A stretch of DNA of 64,000 nt from Aphrophora alni (lineage: Eukaryota; Arthropoda; Insecta; Hemiptera; Aphrophoridae): contig OY740765.1 of the NCBI GenBank assembly GCA_963513935.1, positions 115,139,362 to 115,203,361 on the forward strand, written 5' to 3'. This document shows positions 28,401 through 41,000 of the stretch, piece by piece. Numbering within the stretch: the first letter of the stretch is position 1; every line of letters starts with the position of its first letter. The notes beneath the pieces are model-generated. The model did no database searches. It had not been told where the DNA came from and was given only the letters and a program-made list of their open reading frames with translations. A program made the position numbers and the translations under genes.

Positions 28401-31400
28401 TTACAATTCTTTGTATGCATGACAAACAACATCATTATACATTTTAAAAATTTGAACTCAAAATCTTAATCTGTCTTTAATAAAAATACAAACAGATGTA
28501 AAACAAAGCATATAAAAACTTGTTTTTCTTCTTCTATGTCCTGAACCACTCCTGAAGTTTGGCATATTATTATTTACTAGACACTCTATATAGAGACTAC
28601 CCTGTTATATCAGATCACTACTAACAATTCTAAAACATATACTTCAATTCTGTGATGTTTAATGATTATATTAAAATGGTACTTTAACCAAATGAAAGTG
28701 ACAAATAGAAAACAATAATGAACTGAGTTTTTAAAAATGGTAATTTGTTTTTTTAACTATCAACAGTGTTTCAATATAAAAATAAAATAATAAAATTTGT
28801 GTTTTTTTAAATGATATAACTATAGGAGATTGAGTACAATTTTCAGTCCTAGGTCCAAAATTAAGCTTTTAGTACAAATTTGAAAGATTAAAATCATAAA
28901 AAATAGAATGAATAAAATTAGACTAGTGGAAGAAAAAAGAACAAGGCTTTCTAAAAACACGGATGGCAGATTTCCAAGCAAACTCAAATCCATGTAGGTC
29001 ACTGCAACCAACTGGAGGGGGGCAGTGGGGACCCAAACATTTCCAATAAATATATTTAAGAGTAGGGCTTCCCTCACATTCAAATTAAGTTTAATACCAG
29101 CAGGAATAAAATTCTGTTATTAAAATATTGCTAACAGATTTATATGTAATACTATTAAACAACCAATTCTTGTATGTATATAAATTTTTGAAAACAGATT
29201 GAAGGGTTTTATTGAAATGGGATGAATTTGCTAAGTATTTTAGCAAAGTCTTGACTTTGGGGTTAAATAACCACATTGCTAAACTTAAAAAATCAACACT
29301 TTGAAGTACCAACAAAATGTTTCACATTTATTTCGATATTATGGTCATTTTCTTCTGTGACCTTACTTTTATTTATAATACAAAAATTCAAGATTACGCA
29401 AGTATTTTTCCAGAAAAGTTCAGAGGGTACAATAAATGAAAAACTATTAAATGAATAATTCTTATAAATTTTGGGGATAAACTCATTTAGATTGCTTTCT
29501 AAGAACCATTAATAAAAAAGCAGTAATAATACACGAATGATTCTATTTTTATTTAACCACTTACTCCTCCCTCCCCGGTCATTCACCTTTGTTAATAAAT
29601 ATTCTCCGAAAATTATCATATAAGATTATTATAATAATAAAATATATTAATATTATAATTATATGGAAAAAATAAAATGTGAACAAATTAAACTGTCTTA
29701 CATTTATATTCTCAATTAAACACAGTCTTATTAGAGTCTTCCAATGGTGATTTAGTGGTTTGGTGGACCCCCTCTCCTCTTCCATTAGTGGGCCAACCTT
29801 AATGTTTCTCACAACTCAATGCCTATATTTGTTTTCTACAATTATTAAAATTAAACAAAAAAGTTTTTCAAAATTTTACATATTAGTATTTATATTTCAG
29901 AATGTGTATAAATTTAATATTCCAACTAATTTTCCTGTATGTGTTACAAAATGTATTGACATAACTAAAAGGGGTTTGAAACAATGCAGTCCCTTATGAG
30001 CGTTTCAACAAAACTCTAAAAATGAAGAGAAGAAAATTGTCTTATTATTTTTTCTTTTAGTAATATTGATAATAAAAAACAGGTTACTATTAACAAAAAT
30101 TCAGTTCACTACACCAACTAAGTGGCATTGACAAAAAAACACAACACCTCCGTAACCTTGCACAGTTTACTAGAACCTAAATCAACTGTGCCTTCACACT
30201 CCTCTTTTATTACAATAATAAAACATCACAAAATTGTATTTTTGTTCAAAGTTGACAATAGTGTCCAGTTATAACAAGACACACTGTATATTTAACAATA
30301 CTTAAAAATACATATTTTTATATCAATACAATAATAATCTTTATAAAGCAATATAATTTTATAAAATACTTGTATTTTTCTTATTTATTAGTATTTACAT
30401 ATATAGCTATTTATAATGTACATTACACAACATATTGGCACCTTGCCAAATGCAAATCAAGCCACAGTCAACTTCACAAAGCACGGTCACATAACAAGCA
30501 AATGCTAACTTACAGTAGACAACCTCAATATTTTCTTTTAATTACAGGAATTTTCATAAAAATCTGAATAAAAAAACCATTTTAAAAGTCAGTTATCGTG
30601 TAGAGTGCAGCTAGACATTCCATGCTGTGCACAAAAGTATGTGTTTTCGATCTAATCACTGACCATTAACCGACATTGAGGTGGTCTACGAAGAGTTATA
30701 CGACAGTAGACAGTGCATTGATTAAAAATAGCGAAATTCACCTTTCTTTCCCAGACGTTGGTTACGAACCCATTCTACAGGTGCTGGTGCTGGGGCTGGT
30801 GGAGGGACTGGAGGTAACTCTCCGCGGCCTGATTCCTGGACAAAATATAAATTTCTTTATTCATACAGTGGTAGGAAGAGAGAGGAGAGAAAATTAAAAT
30901 GTTTAAGATTAGGAAAGGGGAATTTTTTATAAAATACGAATGTGGTTGTTGTAAAATGATACAGGTTTTTCTAATATTATCAGTTTTTGTCATATCAATT
31001 TTTCATTGCAAGAAGATGATGACTGAAAAGTTTTTTTGCCTTTAAACAACAAGAAAAAAAAATTAATATTTTTTCTACATTAGTTCAAGCAAACCGAGCC
31101 AGACCAGATAATTTTAGGGTTCTTGTTTTTCAAAATTTTGAGGGCTCGTAGATCCCAAATACATAACTACAATATCAGGCATGAAAGCTTGGCAACAGGC
31201 CAGAAAAGTTAAAAAATTTCCTCTCTAAAGCAGGAGTTGTGCTTATTAATGATCTCCGGGTAAACCTCAAAATTATTAAAGACCAGAATCCCTTTAACCC
31301 TGCAACCGGCACGGCGACCTACAGTAGGTCGCCCACGTGCTCCCAAGTGATTTCACCAACTCTTATTCACGTATTTTGCCATTCAACGTTACGCCCACTT

Positions 31401-34400
31401 AAAATTGTCCCATCGCAATAAATAAAATACCGTTGGAAAGTTAATGTTCCGTAGATGCATATCATGCAAAAAAATTACCACAAAACGTTATAAATAATAT
31501 TCCAAAAATTGGTGAAGTTCACGTATTTTTGATGCATAAAATTGTAATTTTCAACTCTGCGCCTTTTCGTATAGCGCGGCTGCATTTTTCCTGATATGAT
31601 TACAACTCTATTTTTCTATCATTTAAGTCAACTAAAACACTGTTATATAGATCACATGTTTCTCTTTCTAACCGTAGATTACAAATTGTTCTGCGTCTAA
31701 CAGATCCAGAGATATTCTTACTTGAACATAGAACAAACCTGACGACAAGAAATTCATTTGACATTCGATGCGCTTTACAAAAAGACGAAGTTCATATCTC
31801 TCTGTTTTTAAAATGATTTGTCTTTTTACTCTATGTTGTAGGGGAAATTCCATTCTATAAGTTGGTACCACTTGAGTTGAGGAATTGCTTACTAAGAATT
31901 TGTTGTTTTGAAGTCCAAACGTAGCAAATGTCTGACGTGAACACTATAATATTTGGCGTGGCAAATATTGGTTTTGGGATTAGATTTTTGTTATTTTGAA
32001 GGTTTGTGTATACAAATTGTATATAAATTGTGTATACAAGTTACAATATATGTGTTTTTATTTCTAAAGTTTGTTTTTGAGTGAATTTCGAGTGTGTATA
32101 TGGAATAACCTATAAATAACAATAGTAAGTTTAGGCTATATGCATATTTTCTTATATTTAGTGTTTTATATGAGTATACAAGTGAATATGTGTGTTATTC
32201 TTTGTAAAGTATATTGTATTAGTAAAATCTAACGCTTTTGTTTTAGGCCTAGCTTTAGAAAAATACTAATTATGCCTAAAATTTTGACGTGTCACCCTAA
32301 CCTTCAAGTGCCAGAATACAAATTTTTGAAAAATCGTCATTTTTATTTAGAATATGTAACATATTATTATTTTTTTCCCCTAAATATATTCACAAATATA
32401 TTAGAAATCTCAAGTAACGGTTAAAAAAAATGCAAAAAATGTATTAGTATGTTTTTGATCACCATTTCTGTGAAATTTCTGCTTCGTTACTCTTAGATTT
32501 TTTGGTATTTGACCAAAAAACTCCAAATGTGATACATTTAACTTTTTTTGCACTACACAACTAAATTCTATGCACCTTTCTGGACATAATGATATATAGA
32601 AGTTCTGTATAAAATATATTTTACTATTTTTTATGTTTTTTGGAAAAAATAAAGAGAAAATTCAGTTTTTTCGTATATAATTTTTTTAATTTTTAAAATG
32701 TAACATTTTTTTCCTTTTTTTCTTCTAAATATATTCAAAAAATTACACAAAACTTTTGTATATCTTAGAAAAAGGTAGTAAGCTATTGATTTAGGGTGAT
32801 ACAGATTTTTCTGAAAAAAAGTTAATATCATTTTTGACATCTAACATACTTACTCTAAAACCGTTTCAAATTTTTTTTTTTTATTACATAGATGAATTCT
32901 ATGCATCTTCCTGAGAAAAATGATGTCTTATAAGTTAGGTTTTGTATACAAATAATATATTTTATTAATTTTTAAACAAACGAAGAATTTTCAAGACAAT
33001 TAACATTGCCGGTTGGAGGGTTAAGAGGAGTCTTCACAACACTTGGCATCTGGCTTGTTTTACTTGGTGGAGAAGTTCCTAGCTATAAGTCGTAAATTGG
33101 CATGTGTTTTTCATATGTTTTCTTGGAGCCTATGTTAGATTTCAATATTCTTCTTCTTTATTATCGTTTCAATGTACTAGTACTATATTTTAATTGTATA
33201 CAAGTTAGAAAAATAAATCAAATTTCGAGTGTGAAGCTTAAATCTTATTAAATACTAAATTTCATACAAAACACATTTTTGTTTGTGTTTAAGTTGGTTA
33301 TATTTACAGTATATTTTAATGTCTACGTAATCTTACCTGTTGATAATGGTCATAACCCCTTGTATATAGAGGATTGCTGAAAACATCTCCAGGTTCTGTA
33401 GAACCACCAGATACTAAAGGTGTAACAATCGTATTTGGGACATGAGCAACTTGACCTCTACTATTACGAGCCTTCCACCACTTGCGGTTGTCATCTAACA
33501 CCTAAATATTGTTGATACAAAATATTAATTCATACAAATTCATTTAATAGTTTAAGTAAATTTTATCTCTACTTCTAAGAAGAAAACTTTTTTTTTTCCC
33601 CAACAAGGATGTCGTGTTGGAACATGTTTAAAATTAGTGGACTATTTTACTCATTGATCCCTGAAAAAAGTTTCACACAATATAAAATAAATAAATTCAA
33701 CAAGAAAAGGAAGTTTCACTCTCACTTTTGGTAAAAATGTTGATTTTAATCAAGTTGTTAAATTAATTATAAAAACAATAAAGTCCGAGTATATACATAC
33801 CTCTAAAAATTCTCCACGGATAACTGTAAGTTCTTTGTCGTTATTAGCCGTGCGAGGATATGTAACTTGAACAATCTTGCTTCCATTGGTTCTTAATTCT
33901 TCAAGCCACCTAGCCTGTGCACGCTCAAATCGTTCAGGTCCTCCTACACCGCCTCCACCACTATTACGTTCGATGGAATCTGCAGATATATCGCTACGTG
34001 TGCTATGGTCTCGGTCTCTTGGTGATGAAACATGTGCTTGAGGAGGTACCGAGAAGTCGGGATCTGATCCTCCAGGACTCAGCGAGTGCTCTCTCTCTTC
34101 CCTACTGTACAGTATAGTTTCCTGTCGAGGAGTGTAGTTTCTGTTATCATAACCGTAGCGACTGACATCAGTAGGTGATGCTTCTTGTCTTTCATATTGT
34201 TCATACAAATAATCACTGCTGTAGTGCGAGTCATCCTGGTCTCTTTCTCTATGATACTGAGCTTCCCTTAGCTCAGCCTGAAACAAATCATTACATTAAA
34301 TACTAATCAATTACACATTGAAATTATTTTGGTAGTGCATTTTTTGAAAATAGTAAACTCGCATCTGCCTATCAGTTGTAGAGAATATGATGGAACACGA

Positions 34401-35004
34401 CACAGACTCACCTCTGGGGCACTTAATTCCACATCTATTGTTCATTTTGCTTTTCTTTGTGCTCTCTCTCTATTTCTTTCTCTTCAATGAATTTAAGAAT
34501 TAAGCTAGTTTGTACCAATGTTTGATGCAATGTTGAACAATTTTTGGTTTGTTTGTTATTTTATGCCATTTTAATCCATATGATATAATTTTATTTCTTT
34601 AAATTTAAATTTCAATTTGGAATTTTGTTATTTGTTACAAGGCTTTTTATTTATTAAGGTGATTGTCTACTGAAAAATAAAAAATCTGTATTTTCTTAAA
34701 ATTCTTACTTTTTACATTTTTATATGATAACTAGGCCTAGATGAAGAAATATGCAATTTTAAAATTTTAGAAAAATTATATAAGTATATATTTTTCAAAT
34801 TGATATTCCTTGGGAACAATAAGTCCAATGTTCTTAGTCTGAAATTGTAGGTTACAATAAGGCATATAAAAAGTTATTACCATATATGGAATATAGAATA
34901 CTACAAATTTTAACTTTGATAGGGGATATTATGGAATTGAAATCTTAAATTTTGTTAACATATGAAAACGGGCACAAATAATTGGAGTTGGGAAAATGGA
35001 CTAT

Positions 35005-35040
<36 letters not shown>

Positions 35041-38000
35041 GTATTCCTTTTGGTTTAAAATAAAAAATCTCTTAGCCATCACAGCCTAAATAGAAGAAGT
35101 AAAAATAGAGACCCCTACCCCTCAAATACTCTAATAGCATCAGAGTTAGAAGAGAACAAGAACTGGGCAATTTTTTCCTTTCTTGTTTAAAGGCAAAAAA
35201 GCTCTCAATTATCATTGCCTTATAAATAAAAAATAAAAAAAGGGAGAAGAAAAGAGTATAAGGACGCCTATCCCTCGAATACTCTAATAACATCAGACCC
35301 GGAAAAGAACAAAATTTAGTCAAGAGAGACCTGATAGGATAGATGAAAGAGAATTATCTAACCCAAGACTATGTAAAATAAGGTGTGGATCCAGATAGGT
35401 TCCCTTGGGATTGCCAAACCCGTACTCACTAAAGTGAACTCCTGAGAAGAGTTGGTCAAGAGAAACCTGATNNNNNNNNNNNNNNNNNNNNNNNNNNNNN
35501 NNNNNNNNNNNNNNNNNNNNNNNNNNNNNNNNNNNNNNNNNNNNNNNNNNNNNNNNNNNNNNNNNNNNNNNNNNNNNNNNNNNNNNNNNNNNNNNNNNNN
35601 NNNNNNNNNNNNNNNNNNNNNNNNNNNNNNNNNNNNNNNNNNNNNNNNNNNNNNNNNNNNNNNNNNNNNNNAACTTACCTCATGTTGTGCAGCACGAATT
35701 TCATCACCACGTGTTCGTTTAGCTTCAGATGCGACTGCTGGTCCCAACATTCCAACTGGCTCTCTGTCAGTTGATACAGGATAATCAGGTGATGAACCAT
35801 CCATAAATAAAGGATGATAAGGAGAAACATAACCTTTCCACTGATCCCTGTATATTACACATGGCAAGTTTAGAGGTAAACCAATAACAACTGTTTTTTA
35901 AATAATAACTAGAGAGGTTAAATTCATGGAGACAATAATGTTTACTTTTTTGATCAATTCTAACTAAAACTGTATCTAAAAAAAATAAAGGGTGCAAAAA
36001 CATTGCTCAAATGCTCTCACTCACTCAACTTCAAAACCAAATAAAAACCAACCAAGACTAATCGTCACATAAAATGTGATGTTTTATACATGCCAATCAA
36101 AAAATGAAAATAAGGGCCTAAATTTATTTGCTTGTGCCAGAAATCTGTCCTCAGCGTAAATCATCATATTAGATTAAAATCAAGATTTTAACGGCAGCAG
36201 TCAAGGTTAATTTTTATTTTTTGCCAGTTATTCCTATTTCTTTTTACTTACAATTTTATACATAGGTTTGGGTCATTAATCTTCACATTTACTAAAATTC
36301 AAACAAAATTGGCTGATTTTGAAAAAATACATATTTATAACAGCCCTATTTAAAGAGATGATGACTAATTTATTTTGTTTGGATACGTAGAGGCTACACT
36401 TGAACAAAATTTGATTGAGAAAATTGTAATTTTGTGTTTATTTCTAATGGCAGTTGCCCTAAATTTTGAGTTATCGAAAAAATAAAAAAGACATCTGGCA
36501 ATATGGTCAAAACATGCCCACATACTAAATTATATTAAAATACTTTTTATATAACAAGTGTCAAAACATTCATGCTAGGCTACTAAAATATAATTAAAAT
36601 ACTGGAAATAAATGTATAAAACTACACACAAATACAAATGTAACAAATTCTAATGGCAGATTTTCCAGGTTTGAATTTTTTTAAATACAGAGACTTTTAG
36701 TGATCCAACTTACTTTTAGTTGTTTTGAATACTATTAATTCTTTTTAAACAAAGTGGGCTACAGTTAATCAAACATGTGAAAAGTACATAATATAGTCTA
36801 TATAACTTAGTTTTAAAATATACAAATATATGCTGATGAATTACAGAATTTTTACAGAGGTTTTGAATCACAAATTTGTCTAAAGATACACATGTTTCAA
36901 AGGACAGAATTAAAAAAAAAGTCTATTCATAAGTTTTAAAAAAGGACAAGTTTTTAAGAAAAGCCTATTTACAAAATAAAAAATATCTATCTATTTATTA
37001 TTCACATACTGTAACTATGAAATTCACTTAAGTTTCATTTATGATGCAGATTTTGCTTCTTTTTTTTAAAACAATGTTTAATAATTTTTTTAACATCAGT
37101 ATCAAGCAATTTTTGAAAACGAATTAAACTCTCCTTCCTTTTAGAACTCTTTTGAAGATAGTAATAAATGTCTATAATAAAATCTTCTGTGTTAACTGGT
37201 AAAGCAACTTCCTTTACAGTCATTAAATTTATTAAATGACATGAACAATCAATCCATTCCAATTAAACTTTAAATTTCACCTTTTAAAGACTTAGCTACA
37301 TTAATTTTTGTGCCTATCTTTACTTGGACCATTATGGGCGCTAAACTTAATGCAGTTATACAATGGAACAATTTTAATTTATTTAGAAGAAGTTCAGAAA
37401 CTAAGTCCTGTAGCACCACCATTAGACACAGACAATAAACCATATTTAATATGCAAGACTCCTGTGTCTAAATACGTAACCACATTGGAGTAAAGTTTTG
37501 TATCCTTCTGGTTGCTACTGCCGGTAGAAATTCAAAATGTCAATTTTTTAAACACACTTAAAATTGAATCAACATCTAAAAATAATATTTCCCGAACAGT
37601 GGCGGCGATAGCGGGCCCGCAAGCCCCGCGGTGCGGGGGGCCCGTGAGCTGGGAGGGCCCGCGAGCCTTGACTGGGATTTTTCGGGAAATTTTACCGGGA
37701 CCCGGCCCCGCGACGGGCCCCGCCACACGGGCCCCCCTATCATAACATTATTTTTATGAGTATTGTCAAGAAATTACTAAAATAAGGTAAAATGTCTTCA
37801 GACAAGATTGTGCATCGTGCATCCAAAACGGCATTAACCATTATTTTTTAGAGAGCAGTATTTATTATTTAATGTCATGATACGAAGTTTATGTATTGTT
37901 TAACGTTGGCCGATAAGTAATGCAGCTATCGCTACGTCACGCATCGCGGTGACTAGCCGGCGCCGGCTGGCGAAAAGATAAACATCCGGGAAAAGATTAT

Positions 38001-41000
38001 TGGGAGAGGAGGGGCCCGATGAACAAATTTGTGGGGGGGCCCGCGGGTTCTTATCGCCGCCACTGTTCCCGAACTATAGAAATTGTTTTTGTTTGAGCAC
38101 AAGTAATACATATTTTTTAGTAATTTGTTATTAGGAAACATTTAGAAAAAAAGTGCACCCGCGTCATTGAATTACTAAGAAAAATATTATGTTCTAATTT
38201 TTTTTTGTAAATTAGCATTCAGCTTTTATAACACTGTTCTTTTTTTACAACACTGAAATTAAGTTTTGTATTTTTCTCAAAGGAATTAACATAAGACTTG
38301 TGTTTTTCCGTATCAAATGTTTCATTATGTCTCGTCGATATCCATATGAAACAATAAAATCACACCAACAAACACTGCAAAAGGGAAACAACACATTAAT
38401 AATCCTACTAAGCTTTTTATTATTATAAAATTATTAAAGCTTTTTTTAGCTGAAAATGCTGTAAGTGGATTTTTCTAGAACTTTATGCTCTTCCAAAAAT
38501 CGAGGATGAAAACTTGATTTTTCCACAAGATTGGGGCACTGCCTCACTATAGCAACAGTGTTTTTAAATTTCCTCGATGAGAAATTTCCTCAACGTTTGA
38601 TTGGAAGAAGTGGATGGAAGGCTTGGCCATAACGCTCACCCAACCTTACAAGCATGGACTTTTATTTATAGGGGTATGTTAAACAAAATGTCTACAATAA
38701 AAGGATTCGAAACACCAAACATGTGAGATAATGAATTCAAACAGTATCATCAATAACACCAGATATCTAGGTCGAGTGTAAGAAGACATGCACTCACATA
38801 GTACTTAGATAAACAAGAAATAAACTGTCTGATGTTTTTTAAATGTATAGTTATTAAAATATATTTATTCAAAACAACACAATGATTTTACGATACACTG
38901 TATATATATATTTTCTTCTTTGATATGCGAAAAACATACTGTTTGGATACACAGATTGTTTTTTCTTGATTTATTGTTGATTCACACTTTCTTTAAAAAA
39001 ATATATGTAATAATTTAGGTTTTGGTTAAACATTATTTACAAATAAAAAAAATATCCTTATAACAAACTGTCGTAAAAAGGTTTCCCAGTTCTAGGGTTA
39101 ATACGTTATTAGTGATCTACCTTCTATAATTTGAGGAACTACTCACTTGTGAGAGATGAGATCCATGAGGATTAGAAATCAACAAAAATCACAGTTAGTT
39201 ACACAATTAACATACTAAGTGGTTAATATCTAAACTAAATTTATAAAAATGTAAAGGTAGCTCAAGCTAGGAATGTGCATGGTTTGTTCTTTTATCCTCA
39301 CCACAACCTAACCTAATATTGTGGACCAGTTATATTACCTTCCACGAAAACTAAGTTTTAAAAAATTACTATAATATACGAAAATAAATTTCAAGCAAAT
39401 ATTGAATATGAAAAGGTAAGACTCATATTTCAGGTAAGACTGAGGTCCAATTTCTAATGAAGTGGCTTCTATATACACTGGCATTGACGAGTAAAACATT
39501 TTGCTATAATACAAGGTGCACTTCAAAAATAAGGGCAGATTTGTTATAAAAAGCGATTGCCACCACTAATTAGTTTGTGTATGCACAGTAGCTTCAACTG
39601 GTCTGTTAGATGTTGTTGAGTTTAGAGAAAGCCGTTCAAATGTCCTGGGGAATGGACCCTTTTTGGTTTCACAATACAGTTGCCATGATTTTCCTTTGAA
39701 AATGGGTTTGGTTGAATTTTTCCAGTTTGAGTGAACTCGAATGACAATACTGCATGAAATATTGTTTTGAGTCAGCATTGACGTACTGTCACCAGTGACC
39801 ATATAGGAAAATAAATTTGTCTCCCTCTCTACGAAAGCTGTTCAAAAAAGCGCATGTAAATGTTAATTTCTGGTCTTACGAGTGCTTGCCAACATATTCA
39901 GCACAAATCGATAGCTAGTTTATTCATTTCACACAGTTCATGATAGCCTAGAGTGTCAGTTACAATTGTGAATCATGTTGTCCTTAAAACTTCTAGGAAT
40001 TTTATGGAAAAAATCACTAAACATAAAATAATAATTTGCTCATACTTTTACATTTACATGCTCAGCGAGATTATAAGTGTGGATTCTAGACCTGCCACTC
40101 CTCTTTTCATCTGTTAACATTTAAATTAAGGATGAGACGATTCAGGTCTTACTGATTACGATTATTTTTAATAATTAGTGATTGTTGATTATGATTATTA
40201 ACAATTAGTGCTCATTAAATCATTTCAGTGTTTCCTTCATAGAATAAGGATTAAAGTAAGGATAATAAATGTAATAGCTTATTATGCATGTCAAATTAAC
40301 TCTTTTTATAACTCTTCTTTTAGTTATAATTTTGAAATAGAATTTTATTCAAAAATTATTAAAACTGAGACATTTTGTTTTCCGTATGTCTTCAGTGATG
40401 CATGTTAACATTAACTTGTCACATTTGAAACAGACAAGTGGGCACATCTTTCTTCTGGCAACTTCCTCTGATCTACAAGTTAATAAAAACTCATGAGAAG
40501 GGTGACTTAAGATAAATATCATATCCGTTCATTTCATATCCAATATCAATTATTACTGTTTTTGTCATTTTATCAGATCATGTTACAGCCACCTTTCGTT
40601 GTGAGATTATTTTATCAGTTTAGGCCTTGTTTTAAAACCAAGACAAGCTTGTAAAAGATAGATATGCTCAGATAACAATACTGAGATCGTAAAATTGAGC
40701 GAGGTTAGTAAAATCAAGTCATGCTTGGAAAATTGTGTTAAGCTCAAAAAATTGGTCCAGACTCGATAATTTAGGACTGTTGTCTAAAACTCGAGCTTGG
40801 ACTTGGCTCAAAATTTTGAGACATTGCACATCTCTAATTATTTTTTTGTTTCAAAAGTAGTAAATTATACATTTTGTAGAAATGCTCGCTTTTTGTTTCA
40901 CAGTTAAAATCAAAATGTGAATTATGATATGCTATTTTAGTTTAAAATTTAAATACATCTTCCTATGGCTTGATAACCTTTTTCCGGTTTAATGAGTAGT

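Noticed and set aside
35452..35867. Open frames running through the N run
   Set aside because: The N stretch has no sequence; only the 35679-35847 exon is real.
37512..38141. GC-rich open frames rich in Gly, Pro and Arg
   Set aside because: They lie in the GC-rich ends of the hAT MITE and occur on both strands.
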